From positions 1-64,000 of the forward strand of contig JABDEK010000014.1 in assembly GCA_013287135.1 (NCBI GenBank): a stretch of 64,000 nucleotides of DNA, read 5' to 3'. This document shows, piece after piece, positions 27,366 through 37,574 of the stretch. The stretch is from Acidobacteriota bacterium. Its GTDB lineage: Bacteria; Acidobacteriota; Terriglobia; Acidiferrales; UBA7541. The notes below the pieces were generated by a model. The model did not search any database, was not told the DNA's origin, and saw only the letters and a program-made list of their open reading frames with translations. The stretch's first letter is position 1. Each line of letters opens with the position of its first letter. The translations under genes and the position numbers were made by a program.

Positions 27366-28715
27366 TCATTCGCGTCGACGCAAACGCACAACCGTCTCCA
27401 TGTGAAATGTCTGCGGGAAAAGATCGAACAAGTTAAATTCGACGGGTTCATAGCCAGCTTGCACCAGTACGGCGAGATCGCGCGCGAGCGTAGGAGGCTC
27501 GCAGGAAACATAAGTAATCCGTGGGGTTTGCAAGCGGCCCAGGCGCTTGGCGGCTTCCGGAGCTAGACCATCACGCGGCGGGTCCAGAACAACCAGCTCA
27601 GGGCGCTCTTTATTTCTTTCGAGAAAACGTTCAACGTCCGCTGTGCGAACTGTGATTGAGGCCAGCCCGCGCATATTGATTTCGAGGTCACGCGTAGCAG
27701 CAGGATTCGATTCCACGGAGATAACTCGCTCGAAGTGCTTGGCGAGCGGAATCGAAAATAATCCCACCCCGGCGAATAAATCTAGGGCGACCCGGCCGTT
27801 TTCGGTATCGCAAACAGTTTGGATTAGATCGTCAACCAGAAACCGATTCACTTGAAAAAATGAAAAATGTCCGACGCGATATTTTGCGCCGGCAGCTTCG
27901 GTCTCCAGAAAACCCGGGCCGAAAAGTTCCATGCGGTCGTGGCTAGGATCGTGAAACAAAATACTGGCGGCTTCCGGAACAACGCCGCGAATCGTCTCAG
28001 CGTGTTCGGCGACGCGAGAGGGAAAACCAGCGAAGGTGGCCGTGAGTAACAGTTTCGCATTGGCGAGTGTGCTTAGGTCTCCAGAGCCTTCATTGCTGAA
28101 CGCTTCAATTTCGCGAAGCTCGCGCGGAAGTACGCCTGTGGCGAGAGCCTCCCGAAGTGCCAGCAATGTTTTAAGGAGCAGCGGCGACAGAATGGCGCAA
28201 TCTTCCACCGCGCACAGCGCCGTGGAACTCGCGCGAAAATACCCAATCTCGAGCTTGGCTATCGTTTCACTAGCTGCGCCAGAAGCTGCTTGCGATGATG
28301 AGCCGGATGCCGCTTCCGACGGTCGACGAATTTTCCATTGCGCGCGATTGCGATAGCCCCAGGCCGGCGAGGCGTGCGCTTTGATCTCGCCGGTCCAATC
28401 GAGTCGGCCGACGCGACGCAACGTTTCGCGCAAAATTTCAGTTTTGTATTTGAGCTGCGCTTCGTTTGGAATGTGCTGGTAATTGCAGCCGCCGCAAATC
28501 CCGAAATGAGGGCAGGGCGGCAGAGTGCGTTGTGGCGAAGGCTCGACTAATTGTTCCACGCGCGCGCGAACGAATTTATTTTTCTGTTCGACGGGCAGCG
28601 CGACCACGCGCTCGGCGGGCAGAACGAAAGGGATAAAAACCGTCGAGCCCTCGTGGTGCGCGAGGCCATCGCCGCCGTAAATCAACTTTTCGATTGTGAC
28701 GTCCATGGGTGGCAT
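27366..28715 (-). CDS. TrmA/RlmD-family RNA (uracil-5-)-methyltransferase
   Basis: TRAM-like N-terminus, CPHFGICGGCNYQHI Fe-S cysteines, ALDLFAGVGLFSIPLA, VLDPPRDGL, ITYVSCEPPTLARDL. Confidence 0.93.
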   Translation of the reverse strand: MPPMDVTIEKLIYGGDGLAHHEGSTVFIPFVLPAERVVALPVEQKNKFVRARVEQLVEPSPQRTLPPCPHFGICGGCNYQHIPNEAQLKYKTEILRETLRRVGRLDWTGEIKAHASPAWGYRNRAQWKIRRPSEAASGSSSQAASGAASETIAKLEIGYFRASSTALCAVEDCAILSPLLLKTLLALREALATGVLPRELREIEAFSNEGSGDLSTLANAKLLLTATFAGFPSRVAEHAETIRGVVPEAASILFHDPSHDRMELFGPGFLETEAAGAKYRVGHFSFFQVNRFLVDDLIQTVCDTENGRVALDLFAGVGLFSIPLAKHFERVISVESNPAATRDLEINMRGLASITVRTADVERFLERNKERPELVVLDPPRDGLAPEAAKRLGRLQTPRITYVSCEPPTLARDLAVLVQAGYEPVEFNLFDLFPQTFHMETVVRLRRRE

Positions 28716-28766
28716 GAAGTGTCGATGGGCGTTTTTCGCTAGGATTGCGAACGCGCCGCGCTACGC

Positions 28767-29513
28767 TCAGGTCAAATAAAAAAGACTCAGGCGTGGTACG
28801 TTGAAATGTTCAAAAAGCCGTTTTTGAATGTATTGCCGTTCGAGCTGCGCCAATTGCTCTGCGGACATCTTACGCCGGTAGGGCGCCAGCGAGCGATCCA
28901 TTTCGCGGCGTACGGAAAGCAGGGCTTCTTCGTCTACGTCCGCGGAAAGCACCGCCGATAATTTTTCTTCCAGCACGGTCAGGCGACGTTCGAGATCTTC
29001 CAGGTCCAGCGCGCCTGGCGAATCGAGCAGAGGCATAACTTCTTCCAGGCGTTTGGCGGTGTCTTCCAACCTTCCGGCGAGGGCTGGAGTAGCGGCGCCA
29101 TTTCTCTTTGACGATTCGAGCAATTTTGCTGATGCGGTACGCAGACGCGCGGCGTTGCGTTCGAGATATTTTCTCAGCTCGTCCCGCGAGAAGGGCTCCG
29201 CGGTTCGCGACGATTTCACTTCCGGGCCCGCGCCAACTGCTGCCTCTGAGGATTCCGCCGCGGCGTCGAGGACGGCGTCAACGCAGTAGGCCAGGCTTTT
29301 CAGTTGGCGTCCCCCGGCGGCCCGGCGGGATCGCTGCCAGCTCTCGAAGGCGCGGTCGATGCCTTTTAGCACGGCGCCGAGCGGGATACCAGCTTTCTGC
29401 CAGGTTTCTACGATGGCCCAGTCCAAGGGGGAGACGAGCAGGTGCGCTCCGCGTTTGCGCCAGAAATAATCTTCGATTTCCGTAAAATAATTGAAGTAGT
29501 TGAAGGATTCCAT
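28767..29513 (-). CDS. Hypothetical protein, helical
   Basis: ORF with likely start at MESFNYFNYFTEIEDYFWRKRG; between coaX and RNA methyltransferase. Confidence 0.7.
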   Translation of the reverse strand: MESFNYFNYFTEIEDYFWRKRGAHLLVSPLDWAIVETWQKAGIPLGAVLKGIDRAFESWQRSRRAAGGRQLKSLAYCVDAVLDAAAESSEAAVGAGPEVKSSRTAEPFSRDELRKYLERNAARLRTASAKLLESSKRNGAATPALAGRLEDTAKRLEEVMPLLDSPGALDLEDLERRLTVLEEKLSAVLSADVDEEALLSVRREMDRSLAPYRRKMSAEQLAQLERQYIQKRLFEHFNVPRLSLFYLT

Positions 29514-29593
29514 TTTGCTGAACTTCTGCGGAACGTTTCCCGCGCTGAAAATATTGTTGTCGCCGAAAAGTTTCTGAAGATCGCGTATGAGAT

Positions 29594-30424
29594 TCAGTTT
29601 TTTGTGCGCGGTGGAACGGTTGCCAGCTTTGGTCCTTTGGCTTGCGCCTGTGTGACGTCTTGGTTGCGCTCCCAAATGATGCGCAGGCCTTCTAGGGTCA
29701 GAAATTCGTCAATCGTTTCGATATGGCGCGACGCGGCGCCGATTAGCGGAGCTTGGCCGCCTGTCGCGATCACTTTTGTTTTCGCGCCCATGGTTTTCTT
29801 CATGCGCTCCAGGATGCCATCGACTAGATCGGTGTAACCGTAGAAGAGGCCGGCCTGCATGGAAGCGGCGGTGTTCGTGCCGATGATTTTTCCCGGGTCT
29901 TTGATTTCCACGCGGAAGAGACGCGCGGCGCGAGCGAAGAGCGCTTCGGCGGAAATTCCTATGCCTGGGGCGAGGACGCCGCCCAAGTATTCACCACGGG
30001 CTGAAACTGCGTCGAAATTAATCGCGGTGCCGAAATCAACGATGATGCATGGGCCGCCATATTTCTCGAAGGCCGCGACGCTGTTTACGATGCGGTCCGC
30101 GCCAACTTCCTGCGGATTATCGTAATGCACCGGCATGCCGGTTTTAATTCCAGGCTCGACGAAGAGCGCTTTCTTGCCGAAGTATCGTTCGGACATTCCT
30201 GACAGCGTGGAATTCAGCGGCGGGACGACCGAGCTGATGATTACTCCTCCGATCTCGCGCGGATCGAGGCCTGCCAGCGTGAAAAGTTCGCGGCATAGGA
30301 TGCCATACTCGTCGATGGTTTGATCGCGCGCGGTGGTTAAGCGCCAATTCGCGACGAGCTGTGCGCCGCGGAAAACTCCGAGGACTGTGTTGGTGTTGCC
30401 GACGTCGAGCGCTAGGAGCATCAA
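29594..30424 (-). CDS. coaX: Type III pantothenate kinase
   Basis: LLALDVGNTNTVLGVF, PQEVGADRIVNSVAAFEKYG, IIVDFGTAINFDAVS. Confidence 0.97.
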   Translation of the reverse strand: MMLLALDVGNTNTVLGVFRGAQLVANWRLTTARDQTIDEYGILCRELFTLAGLDPREIGGVIISSVVPPLNSTLSGMSERYFGKKALFVEPGIKTGMPVHYDNPQEVGADRIVNSVAAFEKYGGPCIIVDFGTAINFDAVSARGEYLGGVLAPGIGISAEALFARAARLFRVEIKDPGKIIGTNTAASMQAGLFYGYTDLVDGILERMKKTMGAKTKVIATGGQAPLIGAASRHIETIDEFLTLEGLRIIWERNQDVTQAQAKGPKLATVPPRTKN

Positions 30425-31437
30425 GAGGCCTCCGCGACGTCGCCGGACAACACGGATTCGATCCCGCCACCGTCATCGCGCATCACGCGCAGAACGCCGC
30501 TGGGCTCCAGGCCCGCCGTGGTGCCGGTGTACACTTCGATAGGAGTCGTAATGCGCACACGCTTTCCTTGAAAATAGCTGGAGACTTCGGCGAAGCGTCG
30601 CAAAATCGGCGCGGCGCCTTCTGCGATAAATTCATTGTAGTAGCGGTCGAGGTGCCGCAGCAACCGAATCAGGACTTCCAGGCGCGAGTGGACTTTGCCG
30701 GTTTCCAGACGCAGCGAGGTGGCGAAGTCGGCAAGCTCGGCGGGCATTTTTGTCTGGTTGACGTTGATGCCAATGCCTACCACAGCGTAGTGCATGCGGT
30801 CGGGTTCGGCGTGCATTTCGGTCAGGATGCCGCAGAATTTTCGGCCGCGGAGGAGTAGATCGTTGGGCCAACGGATATCGGGGAGCACGTCGAGTTCTTC
30901 TGCGGCGGCATCGCGTGCGGCAAGGCCTGCGACCAACGTTAGTAGCGGTGCGTGTGCCGGAGGAATTGGCGGACGAAGCAGAATGCTGCAATGAATTCCC
31001 GCTGATTTTTCGGAGATCCATTTACGACCGGCGCGTCCGCGGCCTGCGGTTTGTTCTTCAGCCAGAACGATAGCGCCGTGGGGTTCGCTACGTTCGCCGA
31101 GTTGCATCGCGACAGTATTGGTAGAGTCAATTTTGAAGTAGTGGTAGATGCGCCGGCCGAAGGGCGTGCCGAACAAGCGGTGGCTGAGAAGCTGTGGGGC
31201 GAGAATGTCGGGGACGCGTTCGATGTGATAGCCGGTGCGAGCATGGCCTTTCACGCGGACTCCCAATCCGCGCATTTTCTGGACCCAGCGCCAAACCTGC
31301 TGTCGATTTACGCCGATTTCTTTGGCGATTTTTTCTCCGCTGATGACGATGGTGGAATTCTCGGAGAGGAGTGTGAGCAGCGCGTCGATGCGGCGGTCGG
31401 TTGCGCCCGGCAGAGTCGGCCTACGTTTGGTGGGCAT
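30421..31437 (-). CDS. birA: Bifunctional biotin--[acetyl-CoA-carboxylase] ligase/repressor-type BirA
   Basis: N-terminal HTH; IDSTNTVAMQL, EEQTAGRGRAGRKWISE, KVRW-like DIRWPNDLLLRGRKFCGIL; overlaps coaX start by 4 nt. Confidence 0.95.
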   Translation of the reverse strand: MPTKRRPTLPGATDRRIDALLTLLSENSTIVISGEKIAKEIGVNRQQVWRWVQKMRGLGVRVKGHARTGYHIERVPDILAPQLLSHRLFGTPFGRRIYHYFKIDSTNTVAMQLGERSEPHGAIVLAEEQTAGRGRAGRKWISEKSAGIHCSILLRPPIPPAHAPLLTLVAGLAARDAAAEELDVLPDIRWPNDLLLRGRKFCGILTEMHAEPDRMHYAVVGIGINVNQTKMPAELADFATSLRLETGKVHSRLEVLIRLLRHLDRYYNEFIAEGAAPILRRFAEVSSYFQGKRVRITTPIEVYTGTTAGLEPSGVLRVMRDDGGGIESVLSGDVAEAS

Positions 31438-31626
31438 AGGGGATTGGAAAGAATACTTGAGCGGCGGCGCGGCGACAAGCGCGATACCGGCGTTACGCGA
31501 TGAAGATTTGAACTTCTCGGATGTCTTGAAGTCTGTGCTCCCGTCATTCTGTACTACCGTTACTAACTCTGATACGCTTTCGCGCTATCTCTCGATCGCA
31601 TTCAATTCTTGATGAAAGAGGTTTCC

Positions 31627-32847
31627 ATGCGACGCTTTGTGTTGGCCATGGCGCTACTTTTTTGTGTCGGCGCGCTTCCGATGAAATCAACCGACCAAAA
31701 AACGGCTGTGCCAGGAGACTACCTGTTTGTGTGGGCGGGCGACGCGGACCATAAGGGCAATGATTTTCTCGCGGTGATCGATGCGGACCCTTCGTCGGCT
31801 TCGTACGGGCGTTTGCTGACGACGCTGGCGACCGATCAAAAGACTATGCGAGTGCACCACACGGAATACACCATGCCCGCCAGCGGGATGCTCTTTGCCA
31901 ACGATCATGACGCGGGGCGTACTTTCATCTTTGACGTGCGGGACCCGTTGCATCCAAAGACGGTGACGTCATTTGCCGATATGGCTGGCTACATGCATCC
32001 GCATTCGTATATGCGGCTGCCCAATGGGCACGTGCTTGCAACGTTTCAGCACGCGCACCACGGCGAGAGTGACGCTCAGAGCGGGATGACTGGCGGGCTG
32101 GTGGAGATTGACGACCAAGGGAAAGTGGTTCGTTCGGCCAGCAATGCTGACCCTGCGTTTGCGGACGCGCTGTTGATGCCATACAGCCTGGTTGTACTTC
32201 CGGACGCGGACCGCATTGTTTCCACAAATTCGTCCATGCATCTGGACGATATTTTTAGCGGCGTGACTTACCAAGTTTGGCGCCTGTCCGATCTGAAGCT
32301 CCTGAAGACGGCTTATTTGGACGTGGGAGAAAATCGTTATGCGCAGACTAGTCCTGAAGAGGCGCGGCTTGCTCCGGACGGCTCGGTTTTAATTCAGACG
32401 CTCGGCTGCGGGCTGGAACGTATCACCGGAGTGGACACGAATGAGCCGAAATCGAAGCTGGTGTACACCTTTCCGGGGAACTGGTGCGGAGTGCCAACGG
32501 TTGTGGGGCACTATTTGGTGCAGAGTGTGCCGACGATACACGGTTTGATGGTGGTGGACATATCGAATGCGGCCAAGCCAGTGGAAGTGTCGAGGCTAAA
32601 GCTGAGTGATACTTACTTCCCGCATTGGACAGCGTGGGGAGCAAAGACGCAGCGCATCGTGGCGACGTCGGGAGCGGCGCCGGACCGCCTTTATTTGCTA
32701 AAACTGGATCAGGCGACGGGGGCTCTCACCTTCGATGATGCTTTTCGTGACGCGGACAGTAAGATGGGCTTCAGCTTCGCCGAACGCGAGTGGCCGCAAG
32801 GTTGGAAGGGAACCGGCGCGCCGCATGGCGCAGTCCTTTCGCGCTGA
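31627..32847 (+). CDS. Secreted beta-propeller-like protein related to selenium-binding protein SBP56
   Basis: Signal peptide, HHTEYTMPASGMLFANDHDAGRTFIFDVRDPLHPK, YMHPHSYMRLPNGHVLATFQH. Confidence 0.6.
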   Translation: MRRFVLAMALLFCVGALPMKSTDQKTAVPGDYLFVWAGDADHKGNDFLAVIDADPSSASYGRLLTTLATDQKTMRVHHTEYTMPASGMLFANDHDAGRTFIFDVRDPLHPKTVTSFADMAGYMHPHSYMRLPNGHVLATFQHAHHGESDAQSGMTGGLVEIDDQGKVVRSASNADPAFADALLMPYSLVVLPDADRIVSTNSSMHLDDIFSGVTYQVWRLSDLKLLKTAYLDVGENRYAQTSPEEARLAPDGSVLIQTLGCGLERITGVDTNEPKSKLVYTFPGNWCGVPTVVGHYLVQSVPTIHGLMVVDISNAAKPVEVSRLKLSDTYFPHWTAWGAKTQRIVATSGAAPDRLYLLKLDQATGALTFDDAFRDADSKMGFSFAEREWPQGWKGTGAPHGAVLSR

Positions 32848-32961
32848 AAGAGATTTCTCGGGTTCAATTGCTAAGCAGCCGATCAGAGCAGTCGCAGAAT
32901 GTCGCGCCTCTGCAAAAGCACATCGTTTACTTGGGCACGGCCATTAGTGGCATCTCGTCGT

Positions 32962-33360
32962 TCACTTGCCCATTAGGGCGTATCGATTGCCGTACAAATC
33001 CTCAAAAATAGCTTGTCTACCCCACGGCAGCGCCTTGGGCGGCGACAGAAACTTTACGCCGCGAGCAGACAGCGTCTCGTAGGTCTCGTCCAGATTGTCG
33101 GCTCGGAATACCCAGGTCGTGCCTTTGCCGATTTGTTCCATCTTCAAACGCGCGCTCTCGGCGCCGTGCTCCTCGACGTCGGGTTTCTGCAGAACGATAC
33201 CGAAATCGCTCTGATCATGAGGGGTCACCACCAGCCATCGGCCCCCTTTCCCATAGGAGGCATCTTGCAGTTTTCTAAGACCGAGCGTTTCCGTGAACCA
33301 ACGAAGGGCTTCGTCTTGATCGCGCACCAAAATAGTGACCAAGCTCAGCTTGGTAATCAT
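32962..33360 (-). CDS. VOC (glyoxalase/bleomycin-resistance) family protein
   Basis: VTILVRDQDEALRWFTETLGLRK ... FEDLYGNRYALM. Confidence 0.93.
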   Translation of the reverse strand: MITKLSLVTILVRDQDEALRWFTETLGLRKLQDASYGKGGRWLVVTPHDQSDFGIVLQKPDVEEHGAESARLKMEQIGKGTTWVFRADNLDETYETLSARGVKFLSPPKALPWGRQAIFEDLYGNRYALMGK

Positions 33361-33372
33361 TTTGATTCTCCT

Positions 33373-34112
33373 GTGCGCCGGTTAAACCGGCGAGGTGTAG
33401 TGAATGCAAATGTCAGACGAACGTGGAGTAGCGACCCACATCGGCCCCGAGTCATGCGGAGCTGTTCGCTAAAGCAGTGTCGAAGCGTTGAGCGCATGCC
33501 GATCAGTTTCGGACCGAACTCACGGAACGAATGAAGAAGTTCCACCGGGAACTGCATCCCGAGAAAACGCGACTGCTGGAGGTTGGTCCGTTCGCGATCG
33601 ACAACCGGCAGAGACGCGGAGAAGGGAAACCGGAGACGTTCAACTTTCTTGGCTTTTCGCACATCGGCGTGAAGAACGGAAGCAACGGAATGTATACGGT
33701 TCTTCGGCGGACCATACGTAAAAGGTTGCAGGCGAAGCTGAACGAAGTGAAAGCCGAGCTTCAGCGGCGCATGCATGAACCCATCCTGGAAGTGGGCAAG
33801 TGGATGCAAGCAGTGGTGCGTGGACACGTCCGCTATTACGGAGTGCCCATGAACCAACCGACGCTGTTTCTCTTTCGGTTCCAAGTGGGACGCCTCTGGC
33901 ATCGCGCGCTGTCGCGGCGGAGCCAGAATGGCCGCGTCCTTTGGGACCGTATGCGGCGTCTCATCAACCGCTGGCTGCCTGTGCCTACCGTCTTTCATCC
34001 CTATCCTCTCCGCCGCATGGGCGTCGTCACCTAAGGCCAGAGCCGGATGCGGTAGTGCCGCTTGTCCGGATCTGTGGAGCGGGCTGTGAGCGATCCCCAT
34101 CCCTACTCTGAC
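33373..34112 (+). mobile_element. Internally deleted group II intron (5' GTGCG end, RT/maturase C-terminal remnant, domain V/VI 3' end)
   Basis: GTGCG at 33373; RT-maturase C-terminal ORF 33531..34034; domain V-like GAGCCGGATGCGGTAGTGCCGCTTGTCCGGATCTG at 34040-34074; 3' end CTGAC near 34112. Confidence 0.8.
33531..34034 (+). pseudogene. Group II intron reverse transcriptase/maturase, C-terminal fragment lacking the catalytic RT core
   Basis: ELTERMKKFHRELHPEKTRLLEVGPFA...FNFLGFSHI...LRRMGVVT; no YADD motif remains. Confidence 0.9.
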
Positions 34113-34160
34113 TTCTCGCGCGGGTTATGGGGAGCAACGATCGCGTTATAGCGCAACCTA

Positions 34161-34583
34161 CTATTGCGCTTCTTGCATAGCGGCGTTTGAAAGCACTGCC
34201 GGCAAACGTTGTTCAATCTTGTGTACCCATCCATGGCCTAACACCCACGCCAGTGCAAGGCCGCGTAAGCCGCTCAAACCCTTATGCTCAAGACGCAATC
34301 GTGTCCCTTGGGACACCGGTTCCAGCCGGAAGGTTACGACGCTTCCGCTGTTTCCCCAGGCGTAGGAAAGAACACGTGGCTTCTCCACTTCCAGCACTTT
34401 ACATGGAATAATTCGCTCGAACCCAAGCCCGGATTTCGAGCGGAAGTGGAATTTGTGTCCCACCCGTGGTTTGAAGTTGTTTTCCATTAACCAACCGGCC
34501 AAAGCATCCGAATCCGTGAGAGCGCGCCAAACATCTTCTGGCCGATTCGGATAAACCATCTCGAAATTAAGATCTCTTTTCAC
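34161..34583 (-). CDS. SRPBCC (AHSA1/START-like) domain protein
   Basis: FEMVYPNRPEDVWRALTDSDALAGWLMENNFKPRVGHKF; probable GTG start at 34583 overlapping the arsR-type gene. Confidence 0.9.
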   Translation of the reverse strand: MKRDLNFEMVYPNRPEDVWRALTDSDALAGWLMENNFKPRVGHKFHFRSKSGLGFERIIPCKVLEVEKPRVLSYAWGNSGSVVTFRLEPVSQGTRLRLEHKGLSGLRGLALAWVLGHGWVHKIEQRLPAVLSNAAMQEAQ

Positions 34584-34941
34584 GGTTTTTCCGGAGGTGC
34601 TCGCCCAGAGCACTTAGCTTCTCTGTCCAGAAGCGCTCGTATAGGGCAACCCAGTCATAGATTTGTTCCAATGGCTTAGGTTGGAGCTGGTAAAGCCGCT
34701 CTCTGCCGACGCGTCGCGCGCGCACCAGCCGCGTTTTGAGCAGTATGGCTAAATGCTGCGAAATAGCAGGACGACTCATGGCGAACCGTTCGGCGAGAGA
34801 ATTGACCGGCTCTTCACCTTGCGCTAGAAGATCAAGTAGCGCGCGTCGTGTAGGATCCGCCACGGCGTAAAATACGTCCCCGCCGAAGCGCGACATCGGC
34901 CGTTTGACCACACGGACGTCCTTGGTGCGGCTCGTAAGCAT
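34567..34941 (-). CDS. ArsR-family winged-helix transcriptional regulator
   Basis: DVFYAVADPTRRALLDLLAQGEEPVNSLAERFAMSRPAISQHLAIL. Confidence 0.93.
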   Translation of the reverse strand: MLTSRTKDVRVVKRPMSRFGGDVFYAVADPTRRALLDLLAQGEEPVNSLAERFAMSRPAISQHLAILLKTRLVRARRVGRERLYQLQPKPLEQIYDWVALYERFWTEKLSALGEHLRKNREKRS

Positions 34942-35046
34942 CAGCTTACAGCTTTATACGTAAGGCTGCGCTTACCTGTCAAGATCGAAGTTGGGCTGGT
35001 GCTAGCGAGTTGACCGAGGCGATCTGGAAAACACAATGCACATAGC

Positions 35047-36009
35047 TTACTTTGGGGCGGCGATCAGGAAGATAAATCCATTCACAGTGTAGGTGACTTT
35101 GCCGTTGCCTGCGGCGAAAGGTTCTACTGCTTCACCGCGGACTTTTTCGATTGCGACTAGCAGCTTCGGCAATTGCGAAGGATCGGCTATCGGAGCGTTG
35201 TGGGAGGGCAGGACTAGGTGGATTTTAGGCGCCAGCGCCGCGATTCGCGTGATGGACTGGACGTAAGCGTCGAGGTCAGTTTCCGGGCGGTATAGCCAGA
35301 TTGGTCCCGGGTAGAAATTATCTCCGGTAAATAAGAGGCCATTTTTGCGGTCGAGCAGGCAAATCTCATCCGGCGTGTGGCCGGGCGTCGAGATTATTTC
35401 CAGGACTCGGCCGCCTAGATCGACTGTGTCGCCGTCGTGAATCAAGTGAGTGATGTGGAAGGGGCGCGTGGCGTAGGACTTCGCGTCAAAATCAGCGGGG
35501 AGCTGGCCGCAAACCGATCCCGGAGCTAGCTCGGCTTGCGCGTCGGCGGCGGAGCCTTTCGCATTGGTGCGCGTGAAGTCAGTATCCATGCCATAAATTT
35601 CGTCGAATTCCCAGTTGTCGCCGACGTGGTCGTTGTGCGTGTGCGAATTCATAACGGTGATTGGCAAAGGCGTGAGCGAAGTGACTACGCGCTTGATATC
35701 GCCAATGCCGAGACCGGTATCGAACAGTACAGCGCGCTTGTCGCCCAGGATCAGGAAGGAGATTACTTCTTCGAACTGATGTGGCTCGTAAATCGCGAAA
35801 ACTCCTGGCGCGACTTTGTAAACTTCGAACCAAGGATCGGCTGACGGCACGCGTTCGAGGGTTTTGTATTGCGGGCGAGGAAGTTGTTTGCACCAGTCGG
35901 GCGCCATGTTGCTATTCGGGGACTGCGCGCACACAGGCAGCGTGGCGATAATTAATACAGCCAGCGCGAGAGCCATGAGGCTCAACTTGTTTCTTCGGCT
36001 CATCAACAT
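35047..36009 (-). CDS. Secreted MBL-fold metallo-hydrolase
   Basis: Signal peptide; NSHTHNDHVGDNWEF (HxHxDH variant), STPGHTPDEICLLDRKNGLLFTGDNFY. Confidence 0.92.
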   Translation of the reverse strand: MLMSRRNKLSLMALALAVLIIATLPVCAQSPNSNMAPDWCKQLPRPQYKTLERVPSADPWFEVYKVAPGVFAIYEPHQFEEVISFLILGDKRAVLFDTGLGIGDIKRVVTSLTPLPITVMNSHTHNDHVGDNWEFDEIYGMDTDFTRTNAKGSAADAQAELAPGSVCGQLPADFDAKSYATRPFHITHLIHDGDTVDLGGRVLEIISTPGHTPDEICLLDRKNGLLFTGDNFYPGPIWLYRPETDLDAYVQSITRIAALAPKIHLVLPSHNAPIADPSQLPKLLVAIEKVRGEAVEPFAAGNGKVTYTVNGFIFLIAAPK

Positions 36010-36198
36010 GGGAGAAAGATTATAGCGCCGATTTCTGCTTTGACCCGAACCTACATCTGAGAAGGAACTGGAGCGAGAGATTTAAATTCTGCGCGGCGAC
36101 TCGGACGCCGGCGGCCAGGAAGGCGTGTCTTTATGCGAGGAAGGTCTACGAGCAGGATCGTCCATGGCAGGGTAATGCTGAAGCAGCAGCGCAACTTT

Positions 36199-37500
36199 TC
36201 AGCGAGAGCCCGAATTCAACTGGCTTTCAGAACAGGCTCGGGCGCGGTCTAACAGGAGTGCGCGTTCGCGTGCGTTGCGCGTTAGCGATGCGGCGCGCTG
36301 GAACTCCGCCCTGGCTTCGGATAAGCGGCCGAGCTTGAAAAGAAAATCGCCCCGGACACTGGGCAAGAGGTGATAGGCCTTCAGAGACGGCTCCGAGACG
36401 AGTGTGTCAATGATCTGGAGACCCGCTGCGGGACCGTAGGCCATGGCGACTGCGACCGCGCGATTCAGTTCCACGATGGGTGACGGAGTGAGCTGGGCGA
36501 GTTCTTCGTAGAGCGTGACGATGCGCGGCCAGTCTGTCTCCTGCGGCAAACGCGCACGCGCGTGGCAGGCAGTGACCGCAGCCTGCAGCGCGTAGGGGCC
36601 AGGCGCGCCGCCAAGCTTCTCCGCACGCTCGAGCGCCGCGAGACCACGGCGTATGAGCAATTGATCCCACAACGCGCGGTTTTGATCGAGCAGCAGGATG
36701 GGCTCTCCCGATGCGCCCGTGCGTGCGCGGGAACGCGACGCCTGAATCTCCATCAACGCGACGAGCCCGTGGACTTCCGGCTCCTCCGGAGCTAGCTCTG
36801 CGAGGATACGACAAAGTCGAAGCGCTTCTTCGCAGAGCGCGGGTCGCATCCAGTCGTCACCGGCGGTCGCCGAATAGCCTTCGTTGAAGACGAGGTAGAT
36901 CACCTCAAGCACCGATGAGAGACGCGCAGCAAGTTCGGGCCGGCGCGGGACCTCGAAAGGGACACGCTCGTCGGCGAGGGTTCGTTTGGCGCGGACGATG
37001 CGCTGAGCGATCGTCGGTTCCGGTGCAAGGAAGGCACGCGCAATCTCTTCGGTCGTCAGTCCGCCGAGCAAGCGGAGAGTGAGCGCCACGCGCGCTTCAG
37101 TAGAAAGAACTGGATGGCAGGAGATGAAAATGAGACGCAACAGGTCGTCGCCGAATTCATCGTCAATCGCGGTGTGCAGATCCTCCACGGCCATCTCCTG
37201 TTTGGCCTCCAGCTCGCGGCCAAGTTCCTGATGCTTGCGCTCAAGGAGTGTGTTGCGGCGGAAATGGTCAATGGCGCGATGCTTGGCGGTGGCCATCAGC
37301 CAAGCGCCGGGATTGTCCGGGACGCCCGACTCCGGCCACTGCTGAAGGGCGGCAACGAGCGCGTCCTGCGCGAGTTCTTCGGCAAGGCCCACATCGCGGA
37401 CGATGCGCGTGAGTCCGGCGATAATTCTGGCGGACTCGATCCGCCAGACTGCGTCGATTGCGCGATGTGCATCGGTCGTCGTCACGACTACCGATAACAC
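36199..37500 (-). CDS. ECF sigma factor with C-terminal TPR-like extension (ECF42/DUF6596 type)
   Basis: ESARIIAGLTRIVRDVGLAEELAQDALVAALQQWPESGVPDNPGAWLMATAKHRAIDHFRR; long C-terminal extension with HGLVALMEIQASR, LNRAVAVAMAYGP; probable GTG start at 37500. Confidence 0.92.
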   Translation of the reverse strand: MLSVVVTTTDAHRAIDAVWRIESARIIAGLTRIVRDVGLAEELAQDALVAALQQWPESGVPDNPGAWLMATAKHRAIDHFRRNTLLERKHQELGRELEAKQEMAVEDLHTAIDDEFGDDLLRLIFISCHPVLSTEARVALTLRLLGGLTTEEIARAFLAPEPTIAQRIVRAKRTLADERVPFEVPRRPELAARLSSVLEVIYLVFNEGYSATAGDDWMRPALCEEALRLCRILAELAPEEPEVHGLVALMEIQASRSRARTGASGEPILLLDQNRALWDQLLIRRGLAALERAEKLGGAPGPYALQAAVTACHARARLPQETDWPRIVTLYEELAQLTPSPIVELNRAVAVAMAYGPAAGLQIIDTLVSEPSLKAYHLLPSVRGDFLFKLGRLSEARAEFQRAASLTRNARERALLLDRARACSESQLNSGSR

Positions 37501-37574
37501 CACGTTCAATCCTTGAGCGCAAGCCAGCGTGACGTAGAATATTTTTTCACTGCCATCGACACGAACGAGTGCGC

